Source: Paracoccaceae bacterium (GTDB lineage Bacteria > Pseudomonadota > Alphaproteobacteria > Rhodobacterales > Rhodobacteraceae). From it: a DNA stretch of 9,364 bases. The stretch is taken from assembly GCA_007128995.1 (NCBI GenBank), contig SKWJ01000412.1, positions 1 to 9,364 of the forward strand. Reading direction: 5' to 3'. This document shows, piece after piece, positions 1-5,295 of the stretch (positions are counted from its first letter, which is position 1; every line of letters begins with the position of its first letter). The notes under the pieces are model-generated. The model made no database searches and was not told the DNA's origin. It saw nothing but the letters and a program-made list of their open reading frames with translations. Position numbers and translations under genes: made by a program.

Positions 1-800
1 CCCAGAGTGGGGTTCGGCAGGGTCGCTTCGACAACCATTGTCCTCGAGCTTGGATCAATCTGGGTTGAGACGAAGCTGATGGTCGCAGTCAGTTTTTCAT
101 CAAATGGAGGGTCAGGAAGAACGTGTACGCGCGTGCCTGTCTGAATGCTATCCAATTGTCCCAGGCGCGCGAAGACTCTGACCCTCTGCGGATCCATAAT
201 ACCTAATTTGACTACGGAGTCGTTGCGCTCGGCATATTCACCCGGTCGTCGAAAAAGTTCGAGGATCACACCGTCCACCGGGGCAAGAAGTGTGCGTCGC
301 GCCAACTGGGCTTCGGCCAGTTCGAATTCAATTTCCAAAGCTGCCCGGTCTTCCTGGGCTTGGCGCAATCCAGTATGCGCGATGATGTATTCATATTCCA
401 GCTCTTGAAGCTGTGCGTCAGTGCTGACATTGCGCTCGGCAAGCAGTTGCGCGCGTTCCAGCCTCTGTCGGATGAATGCGATCCGCGCCTCTTGTGCGGA
501 AATACTGGCATCTCCGGACAGCCTGAGTGACAGAAGATCGCGACGGATCCGTTCTACATCCGAAACCTGACGCGCGATAAGCTCGCCACGTGTGACTGAC
601 TGTCCGGGGCTGACAACCAACTCATTTATCAAACCGGCTTCGCCAAAGCCCAGCTGCAATTCCTGCTCAGGATAAATAACGCAATCGAGCCATTCTTCCG
701 CGATAGTCTCACTTGTCCAAGCGAAAAAAAACGTTGCACACATGCCCATAACAGCATGCCGCGGCAGGAACCAAGTGTCCCTGCCGCCGGCACAGCGCAT
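1..800 (-). CDS. Periplasmic adaptor (membrane fusion) protein, HlyD/RND-MacA type, C-terminus cut by window edge
   Basis: This protein would bridge an inner-membrane pump and an outer-membrane channel in the periplasm. The frame is open from an ATG at 800 to base 1, giving 266 complete codons. Residues 1-34 form a likely signal peptide: an Arg-containing start, a hydrophobic core AVMGMCATFFFAW, then TSETIA. The first lipoyl half follows at about 47-80 (LGFGEAGLINELVVSPGQSV), then a Glu/Gln/Leu-rich coiled-coil hairpin at about 81-168. The second lipoyl half is at 170-200 (TLLAPVDGVILELFRRPGEY), and a beta-barrel begins at about 206, including QIDPSSRTMVVEA at 247-259. The short hairpin is more like RND or MacA adaptors than long T1SS HlyD proteins, so the pump type is open. 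The start at 800 lies 13 bp after the upstream stop, with GAGAAG overlapping that stop as a possible ribosome site. Later in-frame ATGs at 749 and 743 would shorten the signal peptide. The C-terminal membrane-proximal domain is missing only because the window ends. Confidence 0.88.
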   Translation of the reverse strand, partial: MRCAGGRDTWFLPRHAVMGMCATFFFAWTSETIAEEWLDCVIYPEQELQLGFGEAGLINELVVSPGQSVTRGELIARQVSDVERIRRDLLSLRLSGDASISAQEARIAFIRQRLERAQLLAERNVSTDAQLQELEYEYIIAHTGLRQAQEDRAALEIEFELAEAQLARRTLLAPVDGVILELFRRPGEYAERNDSVVKLGIMDPQRVRVFARLGQLDSIQTGTRVHVLPDPPFDEKLTATISFVSTQIDPSSRTMVVEATLPNPTL

Positions 801-813
801 TTTGTGCTGCTTC

Positions 814-1602
814 TCAGCTGTCGGCTGCAACAGGCTCTTCCAGCTCATCAACGGCTTCGAGTCCGGGAGTGTCGTCCTGTGCGCCAGAGGGAACAAGCCG
901 CGCCAGCTTCTGTACATTTCCCAGAGAATGCAGATGCAGAAACACCAATTCCAGTTCATCCGTATCGAACATTTCCCTCAGCTCTGAATCGGGGACAGAC
1001 TTCAGCCGTTCCCGATCAATCACAGAAAAGCCGCCGACAGTAATTGCCTTGCCATCCGCAGAACTGCGGCGTGCCTGTGCGGGTTTCAGTAGGTTCAATC
1101 GGACGAGCCGTTCACAGAAACTACGGGTGCGGTTGAATTGCGACTGGTACTGAGACGCAAAGGCGAGCGCATTTTCGAGAAATTGCGTGCGGTTGCCCTC
1201 GCTGTCGAACAACCGCTCGCCCCGGCCATCAGTATTCAGGCCGCTGAATTCCTCATCTATGCATAAGGTCAGGGTCGACCGGTCTTCGCTTTCCGAGAAA
1301 ACGAATGGATAGCGGCGCAGGAATGCCGGAACGTAGCCTTGGCGCCAATGACCTTCGCTATCGATCATCAGATTCTCTTCCAGACCGAAACCAAGCAAAG
1401 CGACGGGCACAATACTATCATTATCGCCTGCAAAAATTATGGGTAAATCAGCAGCAGCGGCAGCAAATTCGGCCGCCAATAACGGGACAGAATTTATCTC
1501 CGATGCAAAACCGAAATCATCCGTCAGTCGCACCGACCAATCCCGGTGTCGTTCCGCTGATAGCGGGACTGCTGTTTTATAGATAAGAAGTTGTTTTGAC
1601 AC
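814..1602 (-). CDS. SapC family protein
   Basis: The 262-residue product matches what I know of the SapC family (Pfam PF07277). That family is named for a Campylobacter fetus protein encoded with the type I export genes for the S-layer protein; its biochemical function is not established. Visible family hallmarks are an N-terminal KQLLIYKTAVPLSAERHRDW, YVPAFLRRYPF at 90-100, LCIDEEFSG at 113-121, GRGERLFDSEGNRTQFLEN at 127-144, and ELELVFLHLHSLGN at 216-229. The length is normal for the family. There is no signal peptide or membrane segment, so it is probably cytoplasmic. The start is GTG at 1602, preceded by GGTGAG (1609-1614 on this strand); the nearest upstream ATG runs into a stop after three codons. 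The acidic tail after about residue 240 is probably flexible. The adaptor gene follows 13 bp downstream, so the two are almost certainly co-transcribed, which suggests a link to envelope export. I see no reason to doubt the family; the role in this locus is inferred. Confidence 0.9.
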   Translation of the reverse strand: MSKQLLIYKTAVPLSAERHRDWSVRLTDDFGFASEINSVPLLAAEFAAAAADLPIIFAGDNDSIVPVALLGFGLEENLMIDSEGHWRQGYVPAFLRRYPFVFSESEDRSTLTLCIDEEFSGLNTDGRGERLFDSEGNRTQFLENALAFASQYQSQFNRTRSFCERLVRLNLLKPAQARRSSADGKAITVGGFSVIDRERLKSVPDSELREMFDTDELELVFLHLHSLGNVQKLARLVPSGAQDDTPGLEAVDELEEPVAADS

Positions 1603-1857
1603 GATTAACTCACCATTTTAAAAGACAACCAACCATGTTGATACAGAAGCGCGTAACATTCTGTAACCGCTATTCCGCGCCCAAAAAATCTCTTTCGAGA
1701 TACCAGCACTACTTATGAAATAAAGATGATCTTTTATAGAAATTGCCTATCAGGGTGGAACAGCGGAGAAAGGTCCTGCGCCGATCCGAACCATCGTCAC
1801 ATGATTTTAGCACCTTAATGGATCGGTTGTCAGATCAATAACACAGGACAGGATATC
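1603..1857. promoter_or_regulatory. Divergent intergenic region between the SapC operon and the exported-protein genes
   Basis: This 255-bp stretch must carry promoters for both directions, since genes diverge from it. It is visibly more AT-rich than the flanking genes. I cannot assign -35 and -10 boxes with confidence on either strand. Candidate control elements are a small perfect palindrome ATCTC-TTTC-GAGAT (1688-1701), an AT-rich imperfect inverted repeat ATAAAGATGATCTTTTAT (1720-1737), and a longer inverted repeat at 1781-1826 that is listed separately. I see no open reading frame of note and no RNA gene in it. Confidence 0.6.
1781..1826 (+). promoter_or_regulatory. Inverted repeat in the leader of the first exported-protein gene
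   Basis: CCGATCC at 1781-1787 is the exact reverse complement of GGATCGG at 1820-1826, with a 32-base spacer. The right arm lies 31 bp before the ATG at 1858. It could be an mRNA leader stem or a protein-binding site. A 7-bp match with this spacer can also arise by chance, so this is a weak call. Confidence 0.25.
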
Positions 1858-2739
1858 ATGATGATCAAAAAAATGGCGGTGTCGGCGTTGGCGCTGACCG
1901 TTGGCGCAAGTGGCGCGTCTCTGGCGGCTGATGTTACGTCGACTTCCTTCTCGGGCGGCGTGGCGTTGCTGTCACCAGAGCCGACCGGATTTCGCCACAG
2001 CGCACAGCTCGGCGTGGATGGCGTTGGTACCGGCGCTGTTACCGTTTCGGTGGCTGATGCAGAGCATCGATTCGTCGGTTTTGCCGTAGGCGGAACAGCA
2101 GACGCACAAGTTGAAGGTGCTCCTGACGATGCCACTGCGGGTGCGGGTGTCTTGGCAACATTCGATTTCGACCGGAGTGTAGCAACAAACGGATCGCTCG
2201 CCGGTAGCGGGAATGTTTTTGCGACAGGTACTTCGACAGGCGCATCTGGCTTCAGTGGTGCGGCCTTCGGCACAAGTGAATTCTCTGGCGTTCAAAACGG
2301 CGACGCATTCACAGCCTCTGCCGATAGCGAGGCAGAGGCCGGGCTTGCGGGGTCAATCCGTACCTTGAACACACTGAACCTGAGAGGCGGAGATTCGTTT
2401 GCCGGTACCCAGGGGACCGAAGTCGGCGGTCGGGACACTGCGATCTCCTTCGCGCGTCTTGAAGTGTTTTCCGGCGACCCTGTTGCCATAGCGCCGCTGG
2501 AGCTTGCCACAGTTGCTGCGGCTGGTACTGCGTTCTTTGGTGCAGGCGAAGTAAATCCTGTCAGTGGTGTTGGCTTCACTGTTGTGTCGGCGCTTGAGGA
2601 TGATATCGCGCTGGCGATTTCTTCCGCTGGTGGCGGTCTGCAGACATTGGAAGTCGATACTGGTGGATTCTTCACTGGTGGTGCTGCGGCCTTTGGTGAA
2701 AACCAGTTCGGCTTTGCATCGGCGGCCGAATTAAACTGA
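1858..2739 (+). CDS. Secreted, acidic Gly/Ala-rich protein of unknown function
   Basis: I do not recognise the family. The 293-residue product starts with a clear Sec signal peptide (KKMAVSALALTVGASGASLA, cleavage likely before ADVTS, about residue 24). The mature part is low in complexity, rich in Gly, Ala, Ser, Thr, Val and Phe, and strongly acidic (I count 30 Asp/Glu against 7 Arg). By eye it has no Lys, Cys, Met, Trp or Tyr. There is no transmembrane helix, lipobox or catalytic motif. Short alternating hydrophobic stretches suggest beta structure, as in a secreted matrix or surface protein. Translation may begin at 1858 or at the adjacent ATG at 1861, since AGGA occurs at both 1845-1848 and 1850-1853. 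It is the first plus-strand gene after the divergent region. A 147-bp gap with two hairpins separates it from the next gene, so it may also be made as a separate, more abundant transcript. Confidence 0.8.
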   Translation: MMIKKMAVSALALTVGASGASLAADVTSTSFSGGVALLSPEPTGFRHSAQLGVDGVGTGAVTVSVADAEHRFVGFAVGGTADAQVEGAPDDATAGAGVLATFDFDRSVATNGSLAGSGNVFATGTSTGASGFSGAAFGTSEFSGVQNGDAFTASADSEAEAGLAGSIRTLNTLNLRGGDSFAGTQGTEVGGRDTAISFARLEVFSGDPVAIAPLELATVAAAGTAFFGAGEVNPVSGVGFTVVSALEDDIALAISSAGGGLQTLEVDTGGFFTGGAAAFGENQFGFASAAELN

Positions 2740-2756
2740 TCTGCAGTCTGCCGTCA

Positions 2757-2783
2757 GTCGCGTGCACTATATTTGCACGCGAC
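2757..2783 (+). terminator. Strong stem-loop after the first exported-protein gene (terminator, attenuator or mRNA 3' stabiliser)
   Basis: GTCGCGTGCA (2757-2766) and TGCACGCGAC (2774-2783) form a perfect 10-bp stem around the 7-base loop CTATATT, starting 18 bp after the stop codon at 2739. It is followed by AAAATTCAG and not by a T-tract, so it does not fit a classical intrinsic terminator. It may protect the 3' end of the upstream message or set a polarity step between this gene and the operon downstream. The stem is certain; the role is inferred. Confidence 0.55.
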
Positions 2784-2793
2784 AAAATTCAGA

Positions 2794-2825
2794 CTGGCCG
2801 GACATGACTGTTTTTGTTCGGCCAG
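2794..2825 (+). promoter_or_regulatory. Second stem-loop upstream of the four-gene lipoprotein operon
   Basis: CTGGCCGGAC (2794-2803) pairs with GTTCGGCCAG (2816-2825) over 10 bp with one G-T wobble. The 12-base loop ATGACTGTTTTT contains a run of five T. It sits 10 bp beyond the first stem-loop and 61 bp before the next ATG (2887). The pair together could form a processing or attenuation element. No T-tract follows the stem. The structure is visible in the sequence; its function is not. Confidence 0.4.
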
Positions 2826-2886
2826 CGTTGTTGTCGGGCGTTGCGCAGATCATGCGGCGTAATCAGACGAGTAAAGGAACGTCCAG

Positions 2887-3567
2887 ATGTGGGTGCTTGG
2901 AGTACCGAACTTGCGCGGGACTTGCGCCTTGGTGGCTGGGTTGGGCGCTGCAGCGCTTTTTGCGTCTGTAGCTGCCGCAGATCCGACAGGCGGCGGATCG
3001 GCTAGTTCAAATGTCAATGTTGATGGCAATACAGATGTGAAGAACGAAGCTGCCGCTCAGTCGGGTGGCAACATTTTTGATTTCTCGTCAGGTGGTCGCC
3101 CCAATACCCCACCGGCACCCCCTGTGGGTGCGTTCGGGGGCAATTCTTGTGTTGGACCAGGGACCGCCGTTTCCGGATCGGCGCCTGGGTTCTCGGTCGG
3201 ATATGGACGCAGTTTCGAGGATGAATCCTGCCAGCGCCGCAACTGGGTGCAAACCCTTTTAGGGTCCGCGCAGCATATGCCCGAGACCGAAGCCGCGGCG
3301 CTCAAGCGCGTCGCGCTCGAATTGATGATGCAGGATGAATATGCTGGCCCCGCATTTGAGGCGCTGGGGTTTGAAAGTGCCGCAAAACGAAAAGAGCGTG
3401 AGGCCGTTGCGCGCGCGGATGCGGAGAGCGCGCCACGCCGCGCCCCGCAGGACACTGGGCCACGGATGGGGCGCATGGCCGAAGCATGCACAATTGTAGT
3501 CCCGGTGGGTGCCCCGGCGGCAATGAAGGCGCTGCTTGCGCAACAAAATTGCAGGGTGATCCAATGA
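2887..3567 (+). CDS. Secreted cysteine-containing protein of unknown function
   Basis: The product has 226 residues and no family I recognise. The start at 2887 is supported by AAAGGA at 2873-2878, 8 bp upstream. Residues 1-31 form a signal peptide (hydrophobic ALVAGLGAAALFASVAAA). The mature N-terminus is Asn/Ser/Gly-rich (SSNVNVDGNTDVKNEAAAQS, about 40-59). A Pro/Gly-rich spacer (PNTPPAPPVGAFGG, 72-85) leads to a segment with Cys88 and Cys115 that contains PGFSVGYGRSFEDE (100-113). A helical part follows (about 131-185, ending in charged KRKEREAVARADAE), and then a C-terminal segment with Cys201 and Cys222. The four mature cysteines could form two disulfides in the periplasm or outside the cell. 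Its last four bases overlap the next start (ATGA), so the two are translationally coupled. A structural subunit, an assembly factor, or a secreted accessory of the giant exoprotein are all possible. Confidence 0.8.
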   Translation: MWVLGVPNLRGTCALVAGLGAAALFASVAAADPTGGGSASSNVNVDGNTDVKNEAAAQSGGNIFDFSSGGRPNTPPAPPVGAFGGNSCVGPGTAVSGSAPGFSVGYGRSFEDESCQRRNWVQTLLGSAQHMPETEAAALKRVALELMMQDEYAGPAFEALGFESAAKRKEREAVARADAESAPRRAPQDTGPRMGRMAEACTIVVPVGAPAAMKALLAQQNCRVIQ

Positions 3568-4109
3568 CAGGCAAAAAAACAGCTGCGCTGTTCGCGGTCG
3601 TATTGACACCTGCATCTGCAAGCGCACAGACGGTGATGGTGTCGGATGCGCCGCCGCAATACAGCGCAGGCCTTGTTGAAGGCCTTGCGTCCCGCCTTGG
3701 CGCGTTCTCCCTTGTCGAAGACCGGCTGTCGCGTATCAAGACGAATGTCAGCGTTGGCGGGCGCCCAGATGGAGTGCTTGCGAGGTTAGATGCGATGAGC
3801 GGCCCAGAGGGTTGGCCGAGCGGCGCTATTGATCCCGACACTCTCGACCTGATCACACAATGGCAGTCAATGATCGATCAGTCGGCAAGAATGGTCTCAT
3901 TGATCGATGGCTCTGCCCTGGACGTCGCAGAGCATCCTCTCGAATGGTCTTCTTTTGAAGATGTGGCCTCCGAGACGTCAGCCTTTGCAAATGAACATGG
4001 CGGATCTCTGTTCTTCGAAGCCGCGCAAGAGCCAGGGTTTGTCACGCGTGAGTTTCACGAAGCTTTTCCGCTTGTGCAGATAAGTGGCGGCTTTTTCGCC
4101 TCTTTCTAG
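3564..4109 (+). CDS. Exported protein of unknown function, coupled to the preceding gene
   Basis: I choose the ATG at 3564, giving 181 residues. It lies in a 4-bp ATGA overlap with the preceding stop, is preceded by AGGGTG (3553-3558), and directly begins a signal peptide (MTGKKTAALFAVVLTPASASA, cleavage likely before QTVM). A longer in-frame start at 3486 would bury that signal and overlap the upstream gene by 82 bp. The mature protein is soluble, without cysteine, and probably mainly helical, judging by stretches such as GLVEGLASRLGAFSLVEDRL and LITQWQSMIDQSARMVSLID. It is acidic and ends in Phe (GGFFASF). I see no enzyme motif. Its close coupling to the cysteine-containing protein suggests that the two act in stoichiometric amounts, perhaps as a periplasmic pair. 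A lipoprotein gene follows 30 bp downstream. Confidence 0.82.
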   Translation: MTGKKTAALFAVVLTPASASAQTVMVSDAPPQYSAGLVEGLASRLGAFSLVEDRLSRIKTNVSVGGRPDGVLARLDAMSGPEGWPSGAIDPDTLDLITQWQSMIDQSARMVSLIDGSALDVAEHPLEWSSFEDVASETSAFANEHGGSLFFEAAQEPGFVTREFHEAFPLVQISGGFFASF

Positions 4110-4139
4110 TCTCAACATATAAATATTCAGGTGTCGACC

Positions 4140-4808
4140 ATGTATAAATCTGTCTTGCCAGTTGTCGCTATCGGCGGCATCGCTCTCCTTGGCGGTTGTA
4201 CTTCTGGCATTCATCCTCAGACAGAGCGTCGCGCCGGCTATGAGCAAGTTCTTGTTCCGTCTGCACTGACGCGCGCCCGTGTTCTCTGCTCTTCGCTTGA
4301 CCCGCGCTCTGCCAATACAGTTGCAGGGTGTTCCAGTGTAGGGATGATCAGCAATCAAGAGTTCGCGCCGCAGAAAGGGCACGAACACACCGCCCCCTAT
4401 TCGGACGGGGCTGTCGCTTGCGGATTGCTGCGTTCGGAATTTCATCAGCCCTGGATTGTTCCAGAGTGTTTCATCTGGCGTAAACTACCTCAGATCGCTG
4501 GTTCTGGTTCTGGTTCCGGGTCTATCCAGACAGGTCCGTCACGCTCATCTGCCCCAGCGGAACCCAGTGTCGTTCAGGCAGGTTCATCGACAAGGAATAC
4601 CCAGACATCTGTTTCGGTGGTCCGCGATGAGAAGCAAGAGACAATCAACACCTCTGCTAAGGCACGTAATGTGAACACGTCTGTCAGTCGCGTGACCGAC
4701 ACTTCTACTGGCAACCAAACTGTCGTGTTCAATGAAGGCACGGCGAATGAATGGTCGGCGAATTTCGATGCCGCAACAGGCGCAGTGACGCGGGTTGTTG
4801 CAAATTAA
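4140..4808 (+). CDS. Outer-membrane lipoprotein with Gly-Ser linker and Asn/Thr/Ser repeat tail
   Basis: The 222-residue product begins with a type II signal peptide, MYKSVLPVVAIGGIALLGGC, with lipobox LGGC and lipidated Cys20; Thr at +2 favours the outer membrane. The ATG at 4140 is preferred because AGGTG (4129-4133) sits at Shine-Dalgarno distance; a GTG at 4131 would add three residues and overlaps that site. Residues 30-118 form a domain with Cys50, Cys64, Cys94 and Cys110, possibly two disulfides. A flexible linker GSGSGSGS (121-128) leads to a polar tail in which NxxTSVSxVxD occurs twice (153-163 and 177-187), followed by TVVFNEGTANEWSANFDAA. The layout of lipid anchor, compact domain, linker and repeat tail suggests a surface-attached or periplasm-spanning adaptor. 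I do not recognise the family. It lies 30 bp after the previous gene, and its stop overlaps the next start by one base. Confidence 0.82.
   Translation: MYKSVLPVVAIGGIALLGGCTSGIHPQTERRAGYEQVLVPSALTRARVLCSSLDPRSANTVAGCSSVGMISNQEFAPQKGHEHTAPYSDGAVACGLLRSEFHQPWIVPECFIWRKLPQIAGSGSGSGSIQTGPSRSSAPAEPSVVQAGSSTRNTQTSVSVVRDEKQETINTSAKARNVNTSVSRVTDTSTGNQTVVFNEGTANEWSANFDAATGAVTRVVAN
4500..4523 (+). repeat. Hexanucleotide tandem repeat encoding a Gly-Ser linker
   Basis: Four units GGTTCT, GGTTCT, GGTTCC and GGGTCT encode GSGSGSGS at residues 121-128 of the lipoprotein. The first two units are identical. Slippage here would change linker length by two residues without a frameshift, so the linker may vary in length between strains. 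Confidence 0.6.
4596..4700 (+). repeat. Two-copy protein motif NxxTSVSxVxD in the lipoprotein tail
   Basis: NTQTSVSVVRD (residues 153-163, bases 4596-4628) and NVNTSVSRVTD (177-187, bases 4668-4700) are 24 residues apart and share N, TSVS, V and D at equivalent positions. The repeat and its polar beta-prone composition suggest stacked strands. The spacing is near that of curlin-like repeats, but the Gln/Asn ladder of true curlins is not evident, so I do not call it a curlin. Confidence 0.5.
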
Positions 4809-5263
4809 TGATACAAAGACAAAACCTCGGTGCTCTGTTCATGGTTGCCATATTCGCGAGCGGATGTGGCGGCACTGTTTCGATGGACCGCGCAGTATCT
4901 TCCGAACCCGTTCCCACTGCGATGTTCGTGTTTTTTGAACCTGAGACAACCGAACTTGTGGAAGGGTCAGAGGAAGTGTTCGAACGCGCCGCTTCGGTTT
5001 TACGGGTGTTCGAGAATGTTGGCGTAAAGTTGGTGGGTCACAGAGCCGCTGATGAATCCGCAGGCGCACGGGGTGCAAGTCTGGATGAGGCGCGACTAAG
5101 CGTCTTGTCAGAACAGATGGATCGGCGCGGCGTTGGCCGCAAAGTCGTCAGCCGACTTTCGCAGGGAACCGCAGAAAACATGGCTCCCGCGGCAGGTGGG
5201 GATCATGCTGTTGATCGGCGCGGTGAACTGATCTTCGGTGCCATTCCAGTACAACGCAACTAA
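4808..5263 (+). CDS. Short OmpA-like lipoprotein
   Basis: The start is the ATG at 4808-4810, sharing its A with the preceding TAA, which implies coupled translation. It directly opens a type II signal peptide ending FASGC (lipidated Cys20), giving 151 residues. A longer in-frame start at 4751 would lie inside the upstream gene and displace the signal. The mature part resembles the OmpA C-terminal peptidoglycan-binding domain (Pfam PF00691): a first strand MFVFFEPETTEL (39-50), helix EEVFERAASVLRVF (55-68), VKLVGHRAADE (73-83) in place of the usual V-x-GHTD, SLDEARLSVLSEQMDRRGV (91-109) in place of LSxxRAxxVxxxLxxxGV, and DRRGELIF (136-143) in place of RRVEI. GHTD is altered to GHRA-AD, so peptidoglycan binding may be weakened. 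The probable role is to tether the envelope assembly to the cell wall. The giant exoprotein gene follows 32 bp downstream. Confidence 0.82.
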   Translation: MIQRQNLGALFMVAIFASGCGGTVSMDRAVSSEPVPTAMFVFFEPETTELVEGSEEVFERAASVLRVFENVGVKLVGHRAADESAGARGASLDEARLSVLSEQMDRRGVGRKVVSRLSQGTAENMAPAAGGDHAVDRRGELIFGAIPVQRN

Positions 5264-5281
5264 CGGATCGATATTCTGGTC

Positions 5282-5289
5282 AAGGAGAT
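5282..5289 (+). promoter_or_regulatory. Strong ribosome binding site of the giant exoprotein gene
   Basis: AAGGAGAT lies 6 bp before the ATG at 5296 and is the best Shine-Dalgarno match in the window. It fixes the start of the giant gene. No separate promoter or terminator is visible in the 32-bp gap after the OmpA-like gene, so the giant gene is probably read from the same transcript. Confidence 0.8.
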
Positions 5290-5295
5290 TTCAAA

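Noticed and set aside
145..1586. Plus-strand open frames over the adaptor and SapC genes
   Set aside because: They lie opposite two well-supported minus-strand genes, lack family features and have poor start contexts.
3486..4109. Longer form of the exported protein starting at 3486
   Set aside because: It would overlap the upstream gene by 82 bp and hide a good signal peptide. The ATG at 3564 has a ribosome site and an ATGA overlap.
4085..4109. GGCG-GCTTTTT-CGCC hairpin at the end of the third exported gene as a terminator
   Set aside because: A 4-bp stem within the coding end, no T-tract after it, and a lipoprotein gene only 30 bp downstream.
4131..4139. GTG at 4131 as start of the first lipoprotein
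   Set aside because: It overlaps the AGGTG ribosome site that serves the ATG at 4140, and the lipoprotein signal is complete from 4140.
4751..5263. Longer form of the OmpA-like protein starting at 4751
   Set aside because: The extra residues lie inside the preceding gene and displace the lipoprotein signal, which begins exactly at 4808.
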